This document shows, in pieces, positions 1-6,442 of a stretch of 9,716 bases of DNA. The position numbers and the translations under genes were made by a program. Source of the stretch: an uncultured Sutterella sp. (GTDB taxonomy: Bacteria > Pseudomonadota > Gammaproteobacteria > Burkholderiales > Burkholderiaceae_F); the NCBI GenBank assembly GCA_900770335.1, contig CAAGKD010000175.1:1-9716 (forward strand), given 5' to 3'. The notes under the pieces were generated by a model, which was not told where the DNA came from, searched no databases, and saw nothing but the letters and a program-made list of their open reading frames with translations. Position 1 is the first letter of the stretch, and each line of letters begins with the position of its first letter.

Positions 1-12
1 CTCTTCCGATCT
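1..12. other. Illumina adapter remnant at left contig end
   Basis: The first twelve bases, CTCTTCCGATCT, equal the 3' end of the standard Illumina read adapters. An exact 12-base match at the very first base is not plausible by chance, so these bases are almost certainly not genomic. Genomic sequence probably begins near base 13. The nearest gene ends at base 32, so no coding sequence is affected. Confidence 0.93.
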
Positions 13-31
13 CCGCTCCTGCCCCAGGAAA

Positions 32-1768
32 TCACGCGACGAACTTCACGGGCGCCATGGCAACGAAGCGCCGCGCCCCGGCGAAGCCGCGCACGTACGT
101 GTCCTCGAGGCACCCGGCGATGGCGAAGCGCGCGACGTCGTGCGCGCGGAAGACAAGCTCGAGCCCCTCGTCCGTGCGCTCGGAGCGCAGCGGGCGGGCG
201 GGCGTCAGCACGGACGCCTTGGCTCCGGTGAAGCCGAGGCTCCAGAGCACGGTGTCCGGGTCGATCTCGTCGGCGTCGATCTCGGACGTCGTGCGGATCA
301 CGATCCTCGCCTCGGCGGATTCGTCCGCGACGGAGATCTCTCCGGGGCGCGCCTCTGCCTCGGCCGCGTCAAGGAGCGCGAGGAGCTCGCCGTAGGCCTC
401 GTCCGAGCGGGCGGCGGCCGCGGCGGTGAAGTCGCCGAGAAGGCGCTTCGCCTGCGCTTCTGGGAGCCTGGCCGCCTCCTCGCGAACGGCCGCGGCGTCG
501 CGGCGGAAGTCCTTTTCGAGCCCGTCGCGAACGCGCCAGACGCCGGCCATCAGCCCGCGGTTGAAGTTGACAAGCTCGCCGAGGACCGCATAGCGGAAGA
601 AGCTCCGGCCGTAGTCGAGGTCAAGCTGCGCCGCGGGAGCATGAAAGTGGATGCGCCGGGCCTCCTCGAGCGTCATCCACTGGTATCCCTCCGGAATGCG
701 GCCCGCGATCGGGAACCAGGGGACGTAGGCGCCCGTGTCCTGGTACGAGGTGCAGCGCCAGAGCACCGTGAGGAGGGGCGTCTCGCCCAGGTCCGCGACC
801 CAGCTCTCGCGCGTGTGCGAGCGGGAGATGTCCTCGGCGCTCGCGTGGAAGCAGTCGGCTCTTCCGTCGCCGCGATTGCGGTAGGTCTCCTCGGCCGAGA
901 GCCTCAGGACCGCCTCGACGTCCTCGGGGGTCATGAGGTGAAGCGGCTTGAGGTGCTCGGGATAGTTGAGCTTGTCCGGGAACACGACGCCGGTGATCGC
1001 CTGCCAGCCCGTGCGCATGCGGATCGACTTGTTGGGGTCGGTGCGGTTCGCCTCGTCCTGATAGGCCTTCGAGAAGTCGAAGTCGCTCCAGTCGCCGTCC
1101 TTGGCCGGGACGTAGCGGCCCGTCTCGATCGCGTGCTCGACGAGACCGGGCGAGGCGACGACGTTCTCCGTGTCCGAGACGTCGACCCGTCGGATGGCGA
1201 GGTAGTTGGAGATGAGGACGACCTCGTCGTCGGGGACGCGCTTGGCGACGTAGAAGTGCCCCTTGACGACGTTCATGAGCCAGGCCTCGTCGCGATCGGC
1301 GAAGGAGTAGTTCCGCGCCGGGCTCCAGTAGCCCCACTTGTCGAGAAGCGCCGCCGCGATTCGGACGGCCTCGCGGGCGCTTTTCGCGCGCTCCATCACG
1401 CAGCGGCGCAGCAGGAACCCGATGCCGCCGTCGACGAGGCCGGCCTCCTCGTTCGAACGCTCGCCCTCGAACGAGGTGCCGCCGCCGTTGGAGCACATCA
1501 CGACGCCCGCCTCGTTGGCGAGGCCCTGGTCAAAGGACGAGCCCGGGGGCATCGCGAGCATGTTGCTCCAGTAGGTGCCGAGCGTCTCGGGGGCCTGCGG
1601 AACGCGGGCGCGGCCGGGCTCGCCCTCGACGAGCTCGCCCGGGGCGTGGCGGCCGCCCGGGCACCAGAACTGCTGGTGCATGACGCGGCCGCCCGAGTCC
1701 TCGTTGTGGCCGAGGATGACGCGCCCCGTGGCGGACGCGCGCTTGCCGACGATGACAGTGGTGCACAT
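32..1768 (-). CDS. C69-family dipeptidase (N-terminal nucleophile hydrolase)
   Basis: This 578-residue protein looks like a peptidase family C69 (U34) dipeptidase, which cleaves dipeptides and belongs to the N-terminal nucleophile hydrolases. The product starts MCTTVIVG, and Cys2 would become the catalytic N-terminal residue once Met1 is removed. The expected following motif is GHNEDSGGR at about 20-28. Further family-like stretches are NEAGVVMCSNGG (85-96), ARNYSFADRDEAWLM (150-164) and VPDDEVVLISNY (177-188). I see no signal peptide, so it is probably cytoplasmic and used in peptide nutrition. The ATG is supported by GGAGAA 8 bases upstream (1777-1782 on the complement) and by the need for Cys at position 2. 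Characterised lactobacillar relatives are nearer 470 residues; the last 100 or so residues here look like an added, probably beta-rich, tail. Substrate specificity cannot be read from the sequence. The gene is transcribed alone and diverges from the small lipoprotein gene. Confidence 0.9.
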   Translation of the reverse strand: MCTTVIVGKRASATGRVILGHNEDSGGRVMHQQFWCPGGRHAPGELVEGEPGRARVPQAPETLGTYWSNMLAMPPGSSFDQGLANEAGVVMCSNGGGTSFEGERSNEEAGLVDGGIGFLLRRCVMERAKSAREAVRIAAALLDKWGYWSPARNYSFADRDEAWLMNVVKGHFYVAKRVPDDEVVLISNYLAIRRVDVSDTENVVASPGLVEHAIETGRYVPAKDGDWSDFDFSKAYQDEANRTDPNKSIRMRTGWQAITGVVFPDKLNYPEHLKPLHLMTPEDVEAVLRLSAEETYRNRGDGRADCFHASAEDISRSHTRESWVADLGETPLLTVLWRCTSYQDTGAYVPWFPIAGRIPEGYQWMTLEEARRIHFHAPAAQLDLDYGRSFFRYAVLGELVNFNRGLMAGVWRVRDGLEKDFRRDAAAVREEAARLPEAQAKRLLGDFTAAAAARSDEAYGELLALLDAAEAEARPGEISVADESAEARIVIRTTSEIDADEIDPDTVLWSLGFTGAKASVLTPARPLRSERTDEGLELVFRAHDVARFAIAGCLEDTYVRGFAGARRFVAMAPVKFVA

Positions 1769-2072
1769 GGGATGAATTCTCCGGATCGGCGGTCCCTTGG
1801 GAAGGACCGCGCTGTTGAACTGCGGGCCGGACCGGGCGGGGAGCGCGGGAAGGCGTCCGCCGTCCCGGACGGCGTCTGGACATGTTAGTGCGCAGCTCGC
1901 CGGGCGGCCTCGGCAATTATGCTTGAGAGTCTGACGTCAGGGCGGGATGCCGGGCGGGGGCGCCGATTCGCGGCCACGGGAAGTCTGCGGCAATGCTCGC
2001 CTCCGGCGCCGGAGGAGCTCCGCCGCGGTCGGAGGCCTTCCGTTCATCTGTCCATCAGTCTCAGATTTCGCC
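1769..2072. promoter_or_regulatory. Divergent intergenic region with AT-rich patch and inverted repeats
   Basis: About 300 bases lie between the divergent dipeptidase and lipoprotein genes. Short open frames here look like chance frames in G+C-rich DNA. The one AT-rich patch (1914-1923) gives CATAAT on the minus strand (complement of 1916-1921), a possible -10 for the dipeptidase, but I find no matching -35. Next to it is the perfect 10-base palindrome CTGACGTCAG (1931-1940), which could be an operator. A second inverted repeat, GCCGTCC/GGACGGC around one central base (1859-1873), could form a cruciform or a hairpin in the dipeptidase leader. No clear Shine-Dalgarno precedes the lipoprotein ATG. 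Regulation is inferred only. Confidence 0.3.
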
Positions 2073-2276
2073 ATGAAGAAGCTCGCCGCTGCTCTCCTTG
2101 TCGCCATGACCGTCGTTCTCGCCGCAGGCTGCGCGCACCGCACGCCCGAGGAGAAGGCGCAGATCCGCGGCGAGCGCGCCTGCGCGAGGGCGCTCAATCG
2201 CATCGCCGGTCCCACGGAGATGGGCGACGGCACCTATGTCATGGCCTCCTACTCGAGAACGCTCAACGCCGAGTAG
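2073..2276 (+). CDS. Small lipoprotein, N-terminal reading frame (probably frameshifted)
   Basis: This frame encodes 67 residues beginning MKKLAAALLVAMTVVLAAGC. It has a short basic N-terminus, a hydrophobic core and a lipobox LAAGC with Cys20 as the lipid-bearing residue, so the product is a predicted envelope lipoprotein cleaved by signal peptidase II. The mature part has one further Cys (37) and the stretch TYVMASYSRTLNAE before a TAG stop at 2274-2276. Removing the single T of that stop continues straight into the next frame, giving NAE-RIF-MIRRGNEFC and one 126-residue lipoprotein ending at 2454. I favour that reading: one gene broken by a real mutation or by a sequence error. The start at 2073 is chosen from the signal peptide; the frame is open back to 1947, but that upstream part has no recognisable start context. 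No Shine-Dalgarno is obvious. I do not recognise the family or its function. Confidence 0.65.
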   Translation: MKKLAAALLVAMTVVLAAGCAHRTPEEKAQIRGERACARALNRIAGPTEMGDGTYVMASYSRTLNAE

Positions 2277-2283
2277 GATCTTC

Positions 2284-2454
2284 ATGATCCGCCGCGGAAA
2301 CGAGTTCTGCGCGAGCAAGGGCCTCAAGTTCAAGCCGCAGGGCGTCACCGTCACGGACAAGCGCTCCGGCCTCAAGACCGCGGTTGCGCTCGTCGAGACG
2401 GTCATGGCTCCCGCCGGGAACATCGAGAGGATCTTCACGTGCGGGAAGGAGTGA
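2284..2454 (+). CDS. Continuation of the split lipoprotein, or a small separate ORF
   Basis: This 56-residue frame begins MIRRGNEFCASKGLKF and ends RIFTCGKE. It lies in the +1 frame relative to the lipoprotein start just upstream. It has two Cys (residues 9 and 53), no signal peptide of its own and a basic composition. It is best read as the C-terminal half of the upstream lipoprotein, which would then be 126 residues with three Cys beyond the lipobox. The alternative is a separate, translationally coupled small protein: AGGA at 2275-2278 lies 5 bases before its ATG and overlaps the upstream stop. I do not recognise a family. The reading as one split gene rests on how smoothly the two halves join and has not been tested against homologs. 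Confidence 0.5.
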   Translation: MIRRGNEFCASKGLKFKPQGVTVTDKRSGLKTAVALVETVMAPAGNIERIFTCGKE

Positions 2455-2482
2455 TTCCGCGCAAGGCTCTCAGGGTGCAGGC

Positions 2483-2533
2483 GCCTCGGCGGAAAGCCTC
2501 CCGACCGGGCGCGCGGCCGGATGCGGCCGAGGC
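2483..2533. terminator. Inverted repeat between convergent genes, possible bidirectional terminator
   Basis: GCCTCGGC (2483-2490) and GCCGAGGC (2526-2533) are perfect 8-base arms around a 35-base G+C-rich interior that can itself pair. The structure lies between the lipoprotein stop and the end of the convergent transporter gene, where a shared terminator would be expected. There is no T-tract on either side, so intrinsic termination is not certain. Confidence 0.3.
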
Positions 2534-2548
2534 CAGTCAGCCAGTCAG
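2533..2548. repeat. Two-copy 8-base tandem repeat at transporter stop codon
   Basis: CCAGTCAG occurs twice in direct succession (2533-2540 and 2541-2548). The second copy contains the complement of the transporter's TGA stop (2545-2547). It is a short duplication with no evident function. Confidence 0.6.
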
Positions 2549-3441
2549 CGGCTCTCGGTCCCTGACGCCTTCGCTCGCGCCTCCGAGCGCTTCGTCGTGA
2601 TCGTCGCCGCCACGCCCGCGGCGATGATGAGGCTCATGCCGGCGAGCGTCGTCACGGTCACCGACTCCCCGAAGAGGATCATGCTGATCACGGCCGAGAA
2701 CGGGATCGCCGAGAACCCGAGGCACGAGGAGAGGAGCATGTTGCCGTACGCGTAGGAGCGCGTCGTGCAGATCTGCCCCAGGGTCGCGCAGGCGCCCATG
2801 CCGAGGATCGCGAGAAGCGAATTCCAGGTCGGCATGTGCATGCCGCCCTCGAAGAGAAGCGCTCCGACGAGGCCGAAAAGGGTCCCTGAGAGCGTGAAGT
2901 AGAAGACGATGCGCCAGGAGGGCTCCTCGAGGCGCCCGAGCTGCTTCATCTCCCAGTAGATGATGAGGTCGAGGAACGAGACGAAGAGGCAGATGAGGGC
3001 CGGGACGAGCTCGCCGCTCGAAAAGCTCGGCTGCAGCACGATCGCGATGCCCGAGAATCCCACGAGGATCGAGAGCACGAGCCCCCAGGGCGCGCGCTCA
3101 TGGCGCATCACCGCCAGCGCGATGAAGTTGGCGGCCATGAAGAGCGACGTCGTGTAGATGAGCGTCATGTTCGTCCCGAACGGGAGCTCGCCCAATGTGT
3201 AGAACCAGAGCGCGATCGAGACGGTGCCGAGGACGGACCGCCGGATGTGCCCCATGACGTGGGGCGTTCGCAGGGAGAGATGATTGCGCCTGACGAAGAG
3301 CCAGATCGTGACGACGCCGATGAGCGAGCGGTAGAAGACCATCTCCAGCGTGCCGAGCTCGCCCGTGGAGAGCTTAACGAAGGCCGCCATCAGGGAGAAG
3401 AACAGGGCCGCGGCGGCGGACCAGGGGGATTGCCGGAGCAT
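2545..3441 (-). CDS. EamA/DMT-superfamily inner-membrane transporter
   Basis: This encodes a 298-residue polytopic membrane protein of the drug/metabolite transporter superfamily (EamA type). About ten hydrophobic segments fall into two repeated halves, roughly residues 8-137 and 150-283. The first half carries the family-typical ELGTLEMVFYRSLIG (28-42), and the tail after the last helix is polar and basic. Such proteins export or import small metabolites; the substrate cannot be predicted here. I place the start at the ATG at 3441, because AAGGGA (complement of 3451-3456) lies 9 bases upstream and the first helix follows directly. The frame also stays open to a GTG at 3519, which would add 26 residues including four prolines encoded by a C12 tract, but that start has no Shine-Dalgarno. 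The gene follows ygfZ on the same strand after 150 bases. The homopolymer and hairpin directly upstream suggest its expression could vary. Confidence 0.9.
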   Translation of the reverse strand: MLRQSPWSAAAALFFSLMAAFVKLSTGELGTLEMVFYRSLIGVVTIWLFVRRNHLSLRTPHVMGHIRRSVLGTVSIALWFYTLGELPFGTNMTLIYTTSLFMAANFIALAVMRHERAPWGLVLSILVGFSGIAIVLQPSFSSGELVPALICLFVSFLDLIIYWEMKQLGRLEEPSWRIVFYFTLSGTLFGLVGALLFEGGMHMPTWNSLLAILGMGACATLGQICTTRSYAYGNMLLSSCLGFSAIPFSAVISMILFGESVTVTTLAGMSLIIAAGVAATITTKRSEARAKASGTESR

Positions 3442-3450
3442 GGTTCGGAT

Positions 3451-3456
3451 TCCCTT
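3451..3456 (-). promoter_or_regulatory. Shine-Dalgarno deciding the transporter start
   Basis: On the minus strand AAGGGA precedes the ATG at 3441 by 9 bases. This favours the 298-residue product over the upstream GTG at 3519. The 12-base C tract abuts its 5' side, and those C residues could pair with the GGG of this site in the mRNA. Confidence 0.65.
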
Positions 3457-3468
3457 GGGGGGGGGGGG
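3457..3468. repeat. Homopolymer of 12 G (C12 on the coding strand) upstream of transporter
   Basis: Twelve consecutive G on the plus strand lie 16-27 bases from the transporter ATG, directly next to its Shine-Dalgarno. It is the longest homopolymer I see in the window. Runs of this length are prone to slipped-strand mispairing and drive phase variation in other bacteria. Here a length change would alter the 5' leader, or shift the frame if the GTG at 3519 is used. Function is inferred from position only, and the exact length may also be uncertain in short-read data. Confidence 0.85.
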
Positions 3469-3479
3469 AGAAAGCGCGT

Positions 3480-3504
3480 CTCCGCCGGGGCGGGCCCGGC
3501 GGAG
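3480..3504. terminator. Strong 10-bp hairpin between ygfZ and transporter (terminator or leader structure)
   Basis: CTCCGCCGGG (3480-3489) and CCCGGCGGAG (3495-3504) form a perfect 10-base stem with a 5-base loop. It lies 88 bases past the ygfZ stop and 39 bases before the transporter ATG, both on the minus strand. It is followed there by a pyrimidine-rich run, but not by a plain T-tract. It could end ygfZ transcription or act as a leader structure for the transporter. Confidence 0.45.
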
Positions 3505-3591
3505 GAGATCGGATCGCACTGAAGCCGCGAAGCGCCTCCGTCCGGGCGTCAGGGATCGGCGGAGCGGCGTCGGCCGGCTCCGAGAGATTCC

Positions 3592-4566
3592 TCAGGCGGA
3601 GTCCTTGTGGATGTTGCGGTACCGGTAGGGAAGCTCAACGAGCTCCATCGCTTCGCCCGCGGGCTCGAGCGAGACGCCCGAGAGCAGAGCCCCCAGGGTG
3701 GCGGAGAAGAGAACGAGCGTCTCGCCGCCGATCCTCGAGGCGAGCACGACGTGTCCGGTCTCGTCGCCCTGCGCGTAGACCGGGTCGCCCGGCCGGGCCG
3801 CGACGTCGCGGGCGATGCGTCCGATCGCGGCGCGGCGGTTCGTTTCGCCGATGTGCTGCACGCGCGAGACCACCTCCTGGCCGGGGTAGCAGCCCTTGCG
3901 GAAGGAGACGCCGCCCGCGAGCTCAAGGTTGACGTGCTGCGGCACGAAGAGCTCGCGCGTCTCGGGAAGCACCTGCGGCACGCCCGCGGCGATCACCGAG
4001 GCGGTGCGCCAGGCGTCCGGGGCGGGGTTGAGCGAGGCCGCGTCAAACCCTTCGGGCGGGATGGCGAGCGCGCGCGGGCCGCCCGCGCAGAACCCCTCGA
4101 TCGCGCGCGAGGGCGCGAGGCCGAGGAGCGTCCAGCCGTTCGAGCGGAGGACGGCGCCCGCATCGGGCAGCGCGAGGCCGAGCCCCGCCGCCGCCGCCCG
4201 GCCCGCCTCGCCCGCGAAAAGGAGCGTCGCGGGCATGGGCGAGACGGGCTCGAGCCTCACCTTCGCGCGCAGGACGTACATGCGCAGGCGCTTGAGGAAC
4301 CCTTCGGCCATCGAGGCAGGCAGGGCGAGCATCACGTCGGGGCCGTCCATCCAGACGCGCACGATCGCGAGAAGCCTGCCCTTCGGGGAGCAGTAGCCCG
4401 CGAGCGTCGTGCGCTCGCCGAGCCCCTCGACGGCCTGGGAGAGCTGGCCGTGAAGGAATTTGACGGCGTCCTCGCCCGAGGCGCGGATGAAGGTGATGCC
4501 GTCGGCGCGGATGACGCCGGGAAGCGGGGAGACGAGCGGGGCGCTCGAGGAGTTGAAGTTCTGCAT
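3592..4566 (-). CDS. ygfZ: Folate-binding protein YgfZ (Fe-S cluster enzyme maintenance)
   Basis: This 324-residue protein belongs to the GcvT-like YgfZ family, tetrahydrofolate-dependent factors that help keep certain iron-sulfur enzymes, such as MiaB, active in the cytoplasm. The diagnostic motif KGCYPGQE is present at residues 224-231. Its Cys226 matches the conserved Cys228 of the Escherichia coli protein, and the motif is followed by EVVSRVQHIGETNRR. The N-terminal segment FLHGQLSQAVEGL (37-49) and GYCSPKGRLLAI (57-68) are also typical. Length agrees with the family. I start at the ATG at 4566 (MQNFNSSS), with AGGACAGG about 10 bases upstream; the frame is open to 4611, but those 15 extra residues look unlike family members. 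The gene diverges from mltG, an arrangement seen in betaproteobacteria. A strong hairpin follows it downstream. Confidence 0.93.
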   Translation of the reverse strand: MQNFNSSSAPLVSPLPGVIRADGITFIRASGEDAVKFLHGQLSQAVEGLGERTTLAGYCSPKGRLLAIVRVWMDGPDVMLALPASMAEGFLKRLRMYVLRAKVRLEPVSPMPATLLFAGEAGRAAAAGLGLALPDAGAVLRSNGWTLLGLAPSRAIEGFCAGGPRALAIPPEGFDAASLNPAPDAWRTASVIAAGVPQVLPETRELFVPQHVNLELAGGVSFRKGCYPGQEVVSRVQHIGETNRRAAIGRIARDVAARPGDPVYAQGDETGHVVLASRIGGETLVLFSATLGALLSGVSLEPAGEAMELVELPYRYRNIHKDSA

Positions 4567-4921
4567 GGCTTGCGTGCCTGTCCTGTGTTCCGTTCGGGCG
4601 GCCGCCCTCAAGCGCTTGGGGCTCGGGCGCCGCCCTTGTGTCCGGCCGCGGGCGGAGAAGGGCCTGTGCGGCGGGTCCGGATTCGGGCTGCCGCTTCAGG
4701 CCGCGGAGAGGGGTCAAGCGCCTCCTCGCGCAGGCCCCCGAGGTGCGAGAATCTCGGGCGAGAGACCCGACGGGCTCCTTCGGGGGGAGAATGCGCCGCG
4801 CCGTCCGCCGGCGTGCTGACGGCAAGTCTACAGGACGGCCGGGCGGGCATCCGCCGCGGCGGCCTACAGACTCCCCTGACGAGCCCGAGAACAGAACAGC
4901 AATCCCGAGCGAGCCCGAAGC
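4567..4921. promoter_or_regulatory. Divergent ygfZ/mltG intergenic region with palindromes
   Basis: This is 355 bases between divergent genes. Open frames on both strands inside it have no recognisable content and no start signals, and I judge them non-coding. An imperfect 16-base palindrome centred on CAAGCGCTTG (4606-4621) lies about 40 bases upstream of ygfZ and could be an operator. A nested inverted repeat occupies 4800-4839, with arms GCCGTCC/GGACGGC and an inner GCCG/CGGC. CCGCCGCGGCGG (4851-4862) is a perfect palindrome. GAGCCCGA is repeated twice close to the mltG start (4881-4888 and 4911-4918). I cannot identify convincing -35/-10 pairs in this G+C-rich stretch, though promoters for both genes should lie here. 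Confidence 0.3.
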
Positions 4922-6421
4922 GTGACCTCCGCCAAAGAAGACCCCAAAGAGAACCCGCAGGAAGCCTGCGCGGACGAAGAGAAGATCGAAGCCGGTCCTG
5001 ACAGTCCTGAGCCGGAGAAGGCCGGGGCGGTCGAGGCGCAGTCCCCCGATGCGGCGCCTCAATGCGGGAGCGAACGCGCCTCCTCGGAGCCTCCGGCCGA
5101 GGACGCCCGCGAATCGGCCGCCGGCGCGCAGGCAGAGGCGGTCGGCGAGACCGGCGCCGCGCTCTGCGAAGGAAAGGAATCCGCCGAGGCGCCGAAAGAG
5201 GCGCTGAAAGAGACGACGAAGGGGGAGGAGGGGAAGGGGCCGCATGAGCCGGCTGAGCCCGAAGCGGGCGCTCCGTCCTCCGCTGCCCGGCGCAGCCTCG
5301 CGAGGCGCATTCTCCTCGCGCTTCTCGCCGTTCTTCTCGCCGCGGCCCTCGCCGCCGGCGCGGGGTGGCTTCACGTGAAGAGGACTCTCCTCGAGGAGCC
5401 CGCGCCCATGTCGGCCGAGCGGATCGAGATTCTCGTTCCCGAGGGTGCGACCGCCTCGGACGCCCTTGACCTCGCCCGCCGCGCGGGCGTGACGCTGCCG
5501 CGCTGGCAGGCGAGGATTCTGCTCAGGCTCGAGCCCGAGCTGCTGAAGCGCATCCACGTCGGGCGGTTTCGCTTCGAGCGGGGCATGACGCCGCGGGACG
5601 TGCTTGCGACGCTCTCGGGCCCCGCGCTCGTCGACCGGCAGGTGCGCATCCCCGAGGGGGCGCCCGTCTGGGAGGTGATGGACATCCTCTCGGCGGCCGA
5701 GGGGCTCAGTCCCGACGCCGCAAGGCGCACCGACGCGGAGCTGCTCGCCGAGCTCGGTGTCCGGGAGGCGAAGTCGCTCGAAGGCCTGCTCGCCCCGGAG
5801 ACCTACCGCTACGGCACGGGAACGAGCGACCTCGCGGTGCTGAGGAAGGCCGTCGAGCGCCAGCGACGCCTCGTCTCCGAGGCCTTCGCGACGAAGTCCG
5901 AGGACTGCCGCGCGCAGACGCCCTATGAGCTTCTCATCCTCGCCTCGATCATCGAGAAGGAGACGGGCGAGCGAAGCGACCGCCACCTCGTGAGCTCGGT
6001 CTTCAACAACCGCCTGCGGATCGGCATGGCCCTTCAGACCGATCCCACGGTGATCTACGGACTCGGCCCCGCCTGGTCGGGGCGCCTCAGAAAGAAGGAC
6101 CTCGAGACCCCCACGCCCTGGAACACCTACCTCATCAAGGGGCTCCCTCCCACGCCGATCTCAATGCCCTCGGCCGCGTCGATCGAGGCCGCCGCGCACC
6201 CTGCGAAGACGAAGTTCCTCTACTTCGTCGCCCGGGGCGACGGGACGAGCGAGTTTTCCGCGACGCTTGCCGAGCACAACCGCGCGGTGAGGCACTTCAT
6301 CATCCGAAAGCAGACGACGCCGCTTCCCGCCGCCCAGTCCGCCCGCAGGAAGGACGCCGCGCCGGCTGCTGAGGCCGGCGCGCAGCCCCAGGGGGCGGCG
6401 GGGCGAGGCAGGTCGAACTGA
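4922..6421 (+). CDS. mltG: Endolytic murein transglycosylase MltG with long acidic N-terminal extension
   Basis: MltG (YceG-like) is an inner-membrane lytic transglycosylase that cuts nascent glycan strands in the periplasm and is thought to end their polymerisation. In this 499-residue protein one membrane helix lies at about 128-150 after a basic RRSLARR. A LysM-like region follows (about 167-235), then the catalytic domain with ILASIIEKETGERSDRH (339-355) and SVFNNRLRIGMALQTDPTVI (359-378). Glu345 corresponds to the catalytic Glu218 of Escherichia coli MltG. LPPTPISMPS and the Asn of EHNRAV near the C-terminus are also typical. Family members are usually 330-380 residues. The excess here is mainly a 120-residue cytoplasmic segment rich in Glu, Ala and Pro, probably disordered, plus a 35-residue Ala-rich tail. 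The GTG start at 4922 is the first possible one after an in-frame TGA at 4877; no ATG occurs before the membrane helix, so the extension is part of the frame. No strong Shine-Dalgarno is visible. Confidence 0.95.
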   Translation: MTSAKEDPKENPQEACADEEKIEAGPDSPEPEKAGAVEAQSPDAAPQCGSERASSEPPAEDARESAAGAQAEAVGETGAALCEGKESAEAPKEALKETTKGEEGKGPHEPAEPEAGAPSSAARRSLARRILLALLAVLLAAALAAGAGWLHVKRTLLEEPAPMSAERIEILVPEGATASDALDLARRAGVTLPRWQARILLRLEPELLKRIHVGRFRFERGMTPRDVLATLSGPALVDRQVRIPEGAPVWEVMDILSAAEGLSPDAARRTDAELLAELGVREAKSLEGLLAPETYRYGTGTSDLAVLRKAVERQRRLVSEAFATKSEDCRAQTPYELLILASIIEKETGERSDRHLVSSVFNNRLRIGMALQTDPTVIYGLGPAWSGRLRKKDLETPTPWNTYLIKGLPPTPISMPSAASIEAAAHPAKTKFLYFVARGDGTSEFSATLAEHNRAVRHFIIRKQTTPLPAAQSARRKDAAPAAEAGAQPQGAAGRGRSN

Positions 6422-6437
6422 GGCGGAGGGCCGCCTC
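6420..6437 (+). terminator. Hairpin directly after mltG
   Basis: GAGGCGG (6420-6426) and CCGCCTC (6431-6437) form a 7-base stem with an AGGG loop, overlapping the last two bases of the mltG stop. There is no T-tract, so it may weaken or regulate read-through into tmk rather than fully stop it. Confidence 0.35.
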
Positions 6438-6442
6438 CGTCG

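Noticed and set aside
140..1888. Plus-strand open frame of 582 codons opposite the dipeptidase
   Set aside because: It is the antisense of a well-supported gene. Its composition is Arg/Val/Asp/Gly-heavy with no domain, as expected for shadow frames in G+C-rich coding DNA.
2236..2283. Programmed +1 frameshift of the prfB type in the lipoprotein gene
   Set aside because: The codon before the stop is GAG. A slip to the +1 frame would place that tRNA on AGT, which does not pair, and there is no stimulatory element like that of prfB.
4608..4925. Short open frames on both strands in the ygfZ/mltG intergenic region (80 and 95 codons)
   Set aside because: They have no Shine-Dalgarno and no recognisable sequence, they overlap each other, and one runs into mltG. 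They are probably chance frames.
3607..5001. Plus-strand open frame of 464 codons opposite ygfZ
   Set aside because: It is antisense to ygfZ with a very Arg/Gly-rich translation and no start signals or recognisable domain.
4043..5986. Minus-strand open frame of 647 codons across ygfZ and mltG
   Set aside because: It overlaps two recognised genes and the intergenic region, is Arg/Gly/Leu-rich and low in complexity, and has no family motif.
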